From Polysphondylium violaceum (lineage: Eukaryota; Evosea; Eumycetozoa; Dictyosteliales; Dictyosteliaceae): DNA of 64,000 bases. A model generated the notes under the pieces. It made no database searches. It saw nothing but the letters and a program-made list of their open reading frames with translations, and was not told where the DNA came from. The translations under genes and the position numbers were made by a program. The stretch covers positions 1 to 64,000 of the forward strand of contig AJWJ01000020.1 of NCBI GenBank assembly GCA_000277445.1. Reading direction: 5' to 3'. Below, piece after piece: positions 48,735 to 58,658 of the stretch; the first letter of the stretch is position 1; every line of letters begins with the position of its first letter.

Positions 48735-50499
48735 ATGGATAACGTCGTTGAAAAAATCGCTAAAATCACCAAAGTCCTTGCTGAAAACCCAGCTGCCAAG
48801 AAGGTCTTAGAAAACAAATTTGTTCAAGAACACAAATACGTTGCTGCTGCCACTACCTTTGGTGTTGGTGTTGCTGCTGCTGCCTCTATCTACAAGGTTG
48901 CCACCAATGAAGGTAAAAGATACAACTATGATGCCATCCCAGTAAGTATTGATTATTATTTTTGAACCACATAATCACAATGTGTATTATGGACATACAT
49001 TCAAACAATCATATGACTTTCCATATCAAAGAGATATAAATCAAAATTTTCAGATTTTTATCTCCACTGATATGTGGTCCCCCATTAAAATTTTTTTAAA
49101 TATCTGTTTTTTTCTTTTTATCTAATCACTCTTGATTTGTATATTAATATTAAATTATTATTACTATTATTAGAATCTCTCTTTTGACGATGAAGAAATC
49201 TATGATGTTGCCTGTATTGGTGCTGGTCCATCTGGTTCAGTTCTTGGTTTCTATTTAGCCAGAGAAGGTAGAAAGGTTGCTCTTTTGGAAAAGAAAGAAT
49301 TCCCAAGAGACAAATTCTGTGGTGATGCCGTTGCTACTATGGCTCAAGATATTCTTCGTGAAATGGGTGTCATGAAAGAAATCGTTGATGAAAATTTAGG
49401 TCATTTCTCACAAAACGGTGGTTTCGTCTCACCAAACGGTAACTCCTTCATTGGTAACTCTGCCAAGGAATTAAAGCGTGACGCCAAATACAACAGAGGT
49501 GCCATCATTGCCATCAAACGTATTCATTTAGATGAAAAAGTTGCCAAAGCCGCCAAAAGAATGGGTGCCAATCTCTTTGAAAACACCACCGTCGAAAATG
49601 CCACTTTTGATCGTTTAACTGGTTTATGGACCGTTGAATGTGTCGACAGCAGAACCACCGACTCTGAAAACCCAACCAAAATCACCTACAAAGCTCGTGT
49701 TTTAATCTGTGCTGATGGTTCCCCATCCAACAGCGCCCGTCGTATGGGTTACGTCAACACTGAACCAAACGGTATTTGCTCTAGAGCTTACGTCAAGAAT
49801 AACACCACCTTCAGATACGATGGTGTCGTTTTCTACCCACCCTCCCTCCTCCCAGGTTATTGCGCCATTATCAGAGAAGCTCGTGATGAACTCAACTATC
49901 TCGCCTATATTATTCCAGGTGGTAAAGCCAAGATTGAAGATCTCTCTAAATTCCATCACCAATACATGACTGAAGATCCATTCATCAGCAAAGCCCTCGG
50001 TCCAAACCCAGAAATCGAAAGAATGAAAGCTGCCCCACTCCGTCTCGGTGGTATCAAGAAATCTTATGATGACCATTTATTAATTGTCGGTGATGCCGCT
50101 GGTTTCATTGATCCACTCACTGGTGAAGGTATCCAATACGCTATGGAAGGTTCCCGTCTTGCCGCTCAAGTCCTCATCCAAGCTTTCAACGAACGTGATT
50201 TATCCCACCAATCTCTCAAGAGATACCAAAACGCCTGGATGGATAAATTCGGTCACGAATTCTCCATGTCTATGACCATGTCCCTCTTTTTATACAGATT
50301 CCCAATCGTTTTAGATGCTGCTGCCTCTTTAATCGAAAAACGTGGTTCTCGTTTCCTTGCTGAATGGGCTGCCGTTATGACTGGTATGAAACCAAAGACC
50401 TGGTTCCTTCGTCCAGATGTTGGTCCACTCATCTTTTTAGAAATCATCTCTGAATGCTTCAAGAGAGCTTTCGGTAAAAAGAAAGCCATCACCAACTAA
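48735..50499 (+). CDS. Geranylgeranyl-reductase-family FAD-dependent oxidoreductase
   Basis: Exons 48735-48941 and 49174-50499 join in phase 0 to give 510 residues. The N-terminus has a helix (VEKIAKITKVLAENPAAKKV) and a small-residue membrane-like segment (YVAAATTFGVGVAAAASIY, about 36-54). The Rossmann dinucleotide motif follows (VACIGAGPSGSVLGFYLARE, then LLEKKEFPRDKFCGD), and later the second FAD motif VGDAAGFIDPLTGEGIQYAM. The EKKEFPRDKFCGD block is typical of the geranylgeranyl reductase family, which saturates isoprenoid chains. Chlorophyll and tocopherol are not made here, so the substrate may be a dolichol, quinone or lipid isoprenoid; that is inference. Codons are C-rich at third positions (ATC, GCC, ACC), unlike most neighbours, as in strongly expressed genes. 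Confidence 0.92.
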
Positions 50500-52493
50500 G
50501 AATCTTATATAAATAATTTTTGTTAATAATAATTATATCTTTTTTTTATATAAACACTTAAATTCTTTGTATTTTTCATTTTGTTTGTTGATCAACCCTC
50601 TTGTCATCTCACATTATAAAAAACTCTATTATCAACACGACAATTAATCAACTAATCAATCAAACACCACACTCACGCCACTAAGAACTCTGGGAGATCT
50701 TGGTTTTTATTTCAAATATCAATTATTGGTCTTCATCCATACTAATTCATTATTCGAGACAAATATTTATTTAAATAAAATCCTTAAATCTTTTCATAAT
50801 CTTAAAAAAATAACTTATTTGTATTTATATACTTTTATTGAATATACATTCCACAATATTAACAATCGAAGTTCATTCAGTATCTCTTTTTCCATTTTTT
50901 TATTTTTTATTTTTTATTTTTTCATTTTTTTTTTTTTTTAAGGAAACAATCGACGGCTGCATAAAAGGAGTTTTTTGCTCATTATTTTTGATATGAGTTT
51001 CGGCAAAGGTAAATATAATATGAAAAATCATATATCTATAAATATCATATATATCTATAATGTAATCAAAATGATGAAGAAAGAAGTTTAATCTTTGAGA
51101 TCTAAAGGAGTGGGCACATTCTGTACCCCATGTAGATAAAACTTACGTCTGACTGTTTACATTTATAGATATAGAAATATTTATAATAGTAATCTATGTT
51201 TATCAAAATTATATTAACATTCATTTACTGTTAATTTAGATACTTTTATGCAGTCTTATAATGCTTTTAAATAAAATAATTGTAATTTTTAACCTCAAAA
51301 TAGAATCAACGTGTTTTTTATTCTCATTCTTTTTTTAAATCTTGATTGTGGATTTTTTATATTTGATATGAATGAGCGAGAATTGTGATAAAACTCTTTT
51401 AAAAGAACGACTGTATTTTTGTTTGTTCCTATTGGTTTGATCATTTGGATTAGATTATATTTTGATCGATGTTGGACAAAGATAAAGAGGTGTTTGATGA
51501 CAAGAGATAAATCATATAGTTGGTTATAATCTATCCAATCTATTATTCAAATTACTCGCACACACAATTCCATTAAACTGTTCACTTTGTTGAAAAGAAT
51601 TGGTACTGTCTTGATACATTGGTATGACATTATGAAAAGGCATAAATTTGTAAATTCAACTCACACAAACACACATTGAAAAAAAAAGAAAAAAAAAAAA
51701 GAATAAGAGGAACTCTAATCTTTCATCCACAAAACAATGGATCGGAAATCACATCCATGTAACACACACACCATACAACCACACTCACACAGTTTGAAGA
51801 TAAATCAATCCATTATTAATGGGTTCAATAATCATTTGACATATTATGTCATATGTGGAAGAGGAAAGGGTAGAAAATTAAATAGGGGTGAGATGTAGAG
51901 TGTTAATTTACATCTTTTTCCAATGATGAATTAGATAGGTAAATTTTTATTGTATAACTTCACCTTAAATAACTTGACCAATAGAATCATATCGATGAAA
52001 TAAAAAGATATTGGTTAATATTGTTTAATCTAATCATCTCTTGATTTTTTCTTTCATAAATGAGGGTGAATGAGTATATTCCCTGTCTATTAAATATCAC
52101 ACGCATTACCTAGAAACACAGACACAAGCACACACCACATTCTGACAAAAGAGGTTTAATAAAAAGAATGAAACTTTGGTTGGGACACTTCATTTTTCAA
52201 GTAAGGGGAGTAAATTTACCACTCTTTTGTCCATCAGCATAAAATATTGACCCTCTTCTCATTATTTTGCCCTTCAAAATTAATAACTAAAGATGATAAA
52301 TAAGTTAGAATTGTGGGTGATGACGCTCTTACAATCAATTTTCTTTGTTTGATAGTTCTTAACTCTTAGAGAGAAGAACTAAAAACTTTTAGTATTTAAA
52401 CAAAAGATAAAATATCATTTAGTCATCAATTCAAACAACTATTGAACAATAAGTTAAAGTTACTTTTTCAAGTTTAAATTATCCTAATCTAAA
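50500..52493. other. 2 kb intergenic region upstream of the mini-gene cluster
   Basis: AT-rich with CA-rich patches (51660-51800, 52080-52150). No exon chain found. The most complex part, 51060-51165, is reported separately as a possible C/D snoRNA. T-runs at 50880-50940 lie in an open frame that is not convincing as coding. Confidence 0.5.
51062..51160 (+). ncRNA. Possible C/D-box snoRNA (weak)
   Basis: A perfect C box ATGATGA at 51071-51077 and a D box CTGA at 51149-51152 are flanked by ends that can pair (GTAATCA at 51062-51068 with TGTTTAC at 51154-51160, one T-T mismatch). The interior is clearly more GC-rich than the flanks (GGAGTGGGCACATTC). No clear internal C'/D' pair and no identified rRNA target, so this is a candidate only. 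Confidence 0.25.
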
Positions 52494-52731
52494 ATGTTAT
52501 TCAGTAAGTAGAATTGTTCTTTCTTAAAAATTTATTTATAATTTAATATTAATTAATTTTACTTTTTTAGAATCTATTGCTATCTCCTTTACTCAATCTG
52601 TCCAAAAGGTTTCCCTTAATAATAATAATAATGGTAAAACTACTGTTTCTCAAACAAGTTTTGATAAAACATTGTTGATGGGTAAAAACCAAAACACAAT
52701 TTATTTCAACCAATCTTTTTGGGGACTTTAA
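52494..52731 (+). CDS. Mini-gene 1 of three, with a 10-nt first exon
   Basis: Exon 1 is 52494-52503 (M-L-F plus one base), intron GTAAGT to TTTTTTAG, exon 2 52571-52731 in phase 1; 56 residues. The product starts MLFKSIAISFTQSV, has a short Asn run and ends NTIYFNQSFWGL. The same plan recurs in the next two genes: ATG, two codons, a phase-1 intron, then S-(L/I), and an aromatic C-terminus. It is too short and too split for a plain open-frame search. No signal peptide is certain. The function is unknown; small dictyostelid families like this are usually expressed in development. Confidence 0.75.
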
Positions 52732-53320
52732 ATTAATTAAAATCTCTATCGATGGATAATTATCTATCTAATTTATTTATTCACATTTATTATATTTTAA
52801 AATAAAAATATAAAATTTCGATTCTCTAAAAAACTACTTGATTTGGTATTTTTATCGTATATCAGCACTCCATGTACTGATTTCAATATATTTTAAAGAA
52901 TTATCAGTGAATACAATGAATTACTAGAGTAACTATTATATTGTTTTCTAACATCATCATCTTTATATAAGTTAACGAAAATTATCCAAAAAATAAAACA
53001 AAGAAAAAAGAAATTAACCCCACTTTTACCCCTCTCACACTGTTTTTATGTGTTTAATTAAATGAAAGTTGTGACTAGAGATACTTTTATAATATCTATT
53101 CCTTTATTTTTAGAATTTTGAATGTTTAGTGTTTAGTGTTGAGTGTTGTTCAAGGTTAAAAATCGGTTAATCAGTTCAGTTGCTTTTAATTTTTTTTTTT
53201 GTTTTATTTTTTTTAATAAAATTTCTAAATATAAAAAGAAAAAAGGTTCTAAACAGAACAAATACTACTATCTATTCTTTAAATTATATAGTTTCAAACA
53301 TAAGCAACTTATTTTATAAA
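52732..53320. other. Spacer between mini-genes 1 and 2
   Basis: 589 bp, AT-rich. GTTTAGTGTTTAGTGTTGAGTG near 53124-53145 is a short imperfect repeat, followed by a T-run. No further gene seen. Confidence 0.5.
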
Positions 53321-53584
53321 ATGTTATTCCGTAAATATATATATCATAAATTTAAATTGCAAAAAGATTATATCCTAATTTAAAAAATTAATATAGAATC
53401 TTTAGTCCAATCTTTTAATAAATCTTTAAATTCCACATCATCCAATGCTTCTATAAAATCATCATATTTTTTTAATAATTCACATGAAAATACCAATATT
53501 TTAACAGCCACAGAGATTGGAACTGGAGCAGCTGCTCAAGCAAAAGGATTAATTTTTGGACAACAAGGGATTTGGTCAGTTTAA
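53321..53584 (+). CDS. Mini-gene 2 of three, with a 10-nt first exon
   Basis: Exon 1 is 53321-53330 (M-L-F plus one base), the donor is GTAAAT, and exon 2 is 53397-53584 in phase 1; 65 residues. It starts MLFQSLVQSFNKSLNS, is Ser/Asn-rich, and has a Gly/Ala stretch (EIGTGAAAQAKG) before the ending LIFGQQGIWSV. The ATGTTATTC start and intron position are the same as in mini-gene 1 and differ by one codon from mini-gene 3. The C-terminus keeps F, Q and W but is the most diverged of the three. Confidence 0.7.
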
Positions 53585-54383
53585 TTAAATAATTTGATAT
53601 ATTTATATTTATATGAGTTTTGTTGTAAAAATTCCAAAAACTTTTGTACATGCCAATCCATTGAATTAAGTCACTTTTTATTGTAATAAATTTAAATCTA
53701 CAGATTAGCACTTATTTTGTAATACTAAATCTGCCTCTTCATTATGTTCCTCACACCCAATCAAAATCATGATACACCCACTAAATATCTCATTTTATAC
53801 TCATGGAGCGTGCTAACAGAATTTTCCCAAATAAAAAGTCAAACTATTACCCAAAAAGTCAAAATAACATCCTCGAACAAACATAAAAAAGTTGAGTTTC
53901 AAATTTTAATATCTAAAATAAACTGTTATTAACGCACTCCATCACCTCATATACAAAAAAAAGCGATAAATTAATCCCCCATCAATCTCAACACCCCACT
54001 CCCAAAATTTAAAGATTTTTCTTCGACAACCCATTTTCACCCCTATAGTTTTAAAATAATTTTGTAACCCACATTTCGTAAATAGTAACAGATGAATTGA
54101 TTGATTTTGTGGATTACCTTAAAAAGTCAAACTTGTAATTAAGAATCAAAGACGAAATTAGTTGTTTTACTCCAACACCCCCTTTAATTCCCAAAAATTT
54201 TAAAAAGGTAAGTAGATTATCTACAATTAAATTCTAGATAACTGATATCACTGTTTTTTCTCGACTATTTAAAGCTTTTTTATTTTTGATTTTATTAATA
54301 TCAATCATCAATTAATTAATACAATAACTTTTCTATATTACTATTGTATCGGTTTTCTTTCTATATTAATATCAATTTAAAAA
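53585..54383. other. Spacer between mini-genes 2 and 3
   Basis: 799 bp. Contains three copies of AAAAAGTCAAA (near 53835, 53852 and 54121) and C-rich patches (53975-54000, 54175-54195). The plus-strand open frame at 53744-53932 has Asn/Lys/Ile composition without a good start context and is not accepted. Confidence 0.45.
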
Positions 54384-54618
54384 ATGATTTTCAGTAGGTG
54401 TAATAAAATTTAATTGTTCATAGAAAATGGATGAATTGAATTCGAAATACTTATTAATTTTTGAATTTAAAGAGTCTTTAGTTTCAATAAACAAAACCTC
54501 TCCATCTAAATCAAATTCTTTGGTATTGGGTTCCACTCAAACTAATGGACAAGGTCAAAATATGACTTCAGGTGCTGTTAACCCATATTTCAATCAACCA
54601 TTTTGGGCTAGTTTCTAA
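54384..54618 (+). CDS. Mini-gene 3 of three, with a 10-nt first exon
   Basis: Exon 1 is 54384-54393 (M-I-F plus one base), the 79-nt intron runs GTAGGT to TTTAAAG, and exon 2 is 54473-54618 in phase 1; 51 residues. The start is MIFKSLVSINKTSPS and the end VNPYFNQPFWASF, matching YFNQSFWGL of mini-gene 1. An open frame runs into exon 2 from within the intron (ATG at 54427) and could mislead a gene caller into a 63-residue product; the family pattern supports the spliced form. The acceptor lacks a pyrimidine run but resembles the one used by purL. Confidence 0.7.
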
Positions 54619-55173
54619 ATTCAAAAAAATACAAAAAAAAAAAAAAACAAAAACAAAACCCTTACATATTTTCCTATCATTTTATCCAAAGAATAGTTTA
54701 AACATACATTTTTTAATAAAAAACCACAACTTATTATTATTTATTTCTTTTTATTTATTTATAATGAATTTTTTTTTTTCTCTATGATTTAAAAATATAT
54801 ATTTCCATAAATAAAAATAATGTTTTGACAAAGTATTTATAAAGTATATAATTCTATATGATAAAATATAGATCAAATAGTGGAAAGTTAATTTTTTTTT
54901 TCAATTTTATGTCTCTCCTCCCAAGAATCGAATTCCTCTGTTTAATTTTTTTTTTGGTATCCATACATGGGCGATGCAAATCCAAATTTTCATTGTGATC
55001 CTCAAACAAAACTGACACTACAAGACTTCTTATTTTGGAAAAATTGAAAATTTAAAATTTAAAAAAAAAAAAAAATTAAATGAAATTTTTTTTGCGGACA
55101 GATAATGTGTGTCATGAAAGAGGAGATAATAGAGATAGAGGGTTAACTGTTGGGATAATGCATTATAGTAAAG
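54619..55173. promoter_or_regulatory. Upstream region of TAF11
   Basis: 555 bp of A/T runs, with a more complex stretch at 54958-55040 that includes GCGATGCAAATC (54971-54982). The same 12-mer occurs at 62461-62472, upstream of the secreted EGF-type gene. No gene seen. Confidence 0.4.
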
Positions 55174-56490
55174 ATGGCCGATAGTCAAACACCACAGCAA
55201 CAGGTGATGAATATATCGTCACCTGGACAAACTAAAGCGAAAAAGGCACCCAAGGAACCAAAGAAACCAAAGGAGCCCAAAGAAGCAAAGAAACCACCAC
55301 GTGAACCAAAAGAACCAAAGAAGCCAAAGGAGCCCAAAGAGTCCAAGAAGCCACCACGCGAACCAAAGGAGAAGAAGCCTCCTAAGGAGCCCAAGGAAAA
55401 GAAGCCTCCCAAGGAAAAGAAACCACCCAAGGAGCCCAAGGAGAAGAAGCCTCCCAAGGAGCCCAAAGAGGGAAAGAAACCACCGCGTGAACCCAAGACT
55501 CCCAAGAGCAAGTCGACCGCAAGCACACCATCCACACCCACAACCACCACCACCACTACTACCACAACAACAGCGAGCACAACAGCAAGTTTGACATCAC
55601 CCCCTGCATCATCATCGTTGAAAGCCAGCAACACACCAGCGACACCTGCCACCCCCTCCACACCCGGCGGATCAGAGGTAGGCTCGCCACCACCCTACAG
55701 TGGATCAAAGAAAAGAGTATTGAATGCACCCTCTTCCACAGGCTCGACCCACAAGAAGCAAAAAAAGGACGTAGAGTCTGAAGACTTTGACGAAGAGGAC
55801 GAAGATGACGATGAAGATGAAGACGAAGAACAAGAGAACTCTGACGAGGACGAAGACGATGATGAAGAAGATGGCGGTGGTAACACCAAGATGAAAAAGA
55901 AAAGAGCTCCCAAAAAGAGAGCATCGCACAGCAACGCCGACACGTCTGAAGAGGAGGAGGATCAAGAGCACACTGAAAACTCGGAAGACGAAGACGACGA
56001 CGAAGACGAAGAAGATTCTGATGAAGAGGACTCTGATGAATCTGAATCTGGCAGCGGTGAAGAATCTGAAGAGGGAGAAAAGAATGAAGACGAAGATGAT
56101 GATGAAGGCGAATCATTCAATCTCTCCGAGATGCAAGTCCGCGAAAACTCTCAAATGAACTCACTCATCAATCAATTTAGTGACGAACAGCAAACTCGTT
56201 ATGAATTTTACAGAAGATCAAGTTTTCTCAGAACCAATATTAAAAAGGTGATGCAAAGTGTCATCAATACACCCGTGAATCAAACATCGGCCATTGTGAT
56301 GGCCGGTATAGCAAAAGTGTTTGTAGGTGAAGTCGTCGAGCTCTCTCGTAGCATTATGGAAGAATGGGGTGAATCTGGTCCAATCAGACCCAGACACATT
56401 CGTGAGGCCTACAGAAGACTCAGGGAATCAAATAAATTCCCTTACTATAAAAAGACTTCCACCGACATCAATAGAGTATCTAGATCCTAG
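55174..56490 (+). CDS. TAF11: TFIID subunit TAF11 with a long charged N-terminus
   Basis: Single exon, 438 residues. The C-terminal 100 residues are the TAF11 (TAFII28) histone-fold region: [20 protein letters not shown], then [20 protein letters not shown], and [20 protein letters not shown]. Human TAF11 has [35 protein letters not shown] and LQPKHMREAVRRLK. TAF11 pairs with TAF13 in TFIID and touches TBP. The rest is unusual: residues about 20-115 are tandem [9 protein letters not shown]-type repeats, followed by Thr/Ala/Ser-rich sequence and about 150 residues of Asp/Glu runs with basic patches. Human TAF11 is only 211 residues, so the extension is lineage-specific. The ATG at 55174 is the first in frame (context AAGATGGCC). 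Confidence 0.95.
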   Translation: [438 protein letters not shown]

Positions 56491-56700
56491 ACACGCTCAT
56501 GTAAATAAATAAATAAATATAACTATATCCTATCATTCATATCCTATCATCATTATTGTTTCATTTCATTATATCTAAAAATAAGCTCGCATGAGGAAAT
56601 TAATTTGAAAAGTGTCTGATCTTTTTCCTCGTTTTTTTTTTCGCGTAATTTTTAATTTTATAAATCTCACGTGAATGGTTATCAATGTCAGTTGTGCAGA

Positions 56701-58354
56701 ATGGATGATAGTAATAAAAGAGACTATGATACAATGTGCGAATCAAATGCAACTACAATAGCCAAAGATGAAAACACCAACAATAGCAATAATAGCAGTA
56801 GTAATAGTGAATCTGTAGCATTGACAACAAAAGAAAGTGTAGTATTACTTGCCTCATCTGAAGCTACAACATCGTATGAAACTGTATCTGCTAATAATAG
56901 CAACTGTACTACTACCACTACAGCAACAATAACCAATACCGCCGAAATAAAAGAAAAGAAACAAAAGAAAGATAAAAATAACAATACAACCACAACCACA
57001 ACAACAACAACAATTGTTGCGACAAAGAAAAAAAAGGGAACAGCAAGTAATTTAGAGCTTGTTGATCAACATCTCACAGAGTCAGAAAAAGAAACTGTTG
57101 GAAAACTAAGAGATGAGATTAAACCAGTTCTAGATGATTTCGAAGAAAATGGTCTTATATTAAGTATGTAATTATTACTATTATAAACACAAACAAGAAT
57201 ATCCCATTACTTATACCACTTATCCACTATAGCAAATATATTTACAGCCTATATACAACCAAAGAAAGCAAATATATTTATTAAAAAATACGATAGCTTA
57301 TTTGAAAGTCAAGAGGAATTTATTCATTTGAAAAAGATTAAAAAAGCTGCAGACTCTAGTAATTTACAAATGTTGGTTTGCTCTCAAGATTCTTTTCCAA
57401 ATTTATTAGATTTTATTCAATGTAATAGTGATAATGATAATCAACAGGAACAAAAAGATAGTGTAATAATGGTAAATGGTGGATTATCTCAAGAAAATTT
57501 AACAGGTGATCAATTAAAAGTATTGGAGTTCTTGAATTCAATAGAGATATTTAGAATTTCAGTTGAAAAAGTACCTAAATTCCCACCACTACTATATGAA
57601 CATTGGGAAGATTGGAACTATAGAGTTTGGCCTTGTATATTTAGAGTTCATTATTTGTATGTACCTGTTTAGTTTACATTTAACAAATAGTATTATTAAT
57701 TTCCAAACTTTATTTGACAGCTCAACACCATTGATAACGAGTTTAGACTCTGACACATTGCTAAAAACTAAATATTTTATGGAAAAAGCAATAGAACAAG
57801 CAAAGATAGCTCAATCACTTGGACACAAACCAATAGGTGCTGTGTTGGTTGATCCTGAGACAAAGAAAATAATACAGACTTCATACGATGAAACAAATGT
57901 ATCGCCAATATCAAACAATAACCAATCTTTCACAATGACACCCTGTATATCACATTGTTCAATGTTGATAATCAATAAATTGGCACAATCGCAAATACAA
58001 GATATATCCAAAGATATTGTCGAACAAAAGAATAGTAATATCGATGATAAAGATCATGCTGTATCAGAACAAGACATAACAAGCAACGATATTCTCAGCT
58101 ACGTCAATAATGGTCAGTATTTGGCAAACTCTTATCACTTGTATCTTACCAAAGAACCCTGTATCATGTGTTCTATGGCGTTGGTACACAGTAGAATAAA
58201 GCGAGTTGTCTATGGCAGTTCGAGTCGAGATGGTGGACTTGGCTCCTACTTAAAGATACACACAATGAAATCCCTCAATCATCACTTTGAGGTCTATAAG
58301 AATGTTTTAAAACAAGAGTGTGACTCTCTCTCCGACTCTTTGGATGCCTCTTAA
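56701..58354 (+). CDS. ADAT3: tRNA adenosine deaminase subunit ADAT3 (Tad3)
   Basis: Three exons (56701-57163, 57233-57656, 57721-58354), joined in phases 1 and 2, give 506 residues. After a Thr/Asn-rich N-terminus, the central block reads VEKVPKFPPLLYEHWEDWNY and RVWPCIFRVHYFSTPLITSL, the ADAT3-type segment before the deaminase fold. The deaminase domain has MEKAIEQAKIAQSLGHKPIG, a zinc-ligand His in CISHCS, and the second zinc motif TKEPCIMCSMALVHSRIKRV. Active deaminases have H-A-E; here the position is H-C-S, so the catalytic Glu is missing, as in other ADAT3 proteins. ADAT3 binds ADAT2, which performs A34-to-inosine editing. The open frame upstream of 56701 begins with GTG; the ATG at 56701 is preferred. 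The gene follows TAF11 by 210 bp. Confidence 0.93.
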
Positions 58355-58658
58355 TATTCCAACACACCCTATCAATTATAAATTAACTCAAGTACTGTAT
58401 ATAGTATATATGTCTATCTATCTATCTGATAGACGTGTCAATATCATTCCCTTATTGATACCAACCATCAACTCTTCAAAATATGACCCCAGTTTGGGAA
58501 ATTTAAAAATTTTAATTTATTTTTTTTTATTAAAAATAAAAAAATTGGTATAAATATCTTGGAGGTAGAATAAAAAAAATCATTCAAACTTTAACAATTT
58601 GTATTTGTTTTTTTATTTGTATTTAGTATTTGTATTTGTTTTTATATATAAAATTATA
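58355..58658. promoter_or_regulatory. Spacer upstream of the PTER-type gene
   Basis: 304 bp with an ATCT repeat at about 58412-58429 and T/A runs. An open frame leads into the next gene from 58599, but it is TTT/TAT leader sequence without an ATG until 58659. Confidence 0.5.

Noticed and set aside
53744-53932. Plus-strand frame of 62 codons between mini-genes 2 and 3
   Set aside because: Asn/Lys/Ile-rich with no micro-exon start and no similarity to the neighbouring mini-genes.
55185-56116. Long minus-strand frames opposite TAF11
   Set aside because: Complement of Lys/Pro and Asp/Glu repeats; no independent evidence.
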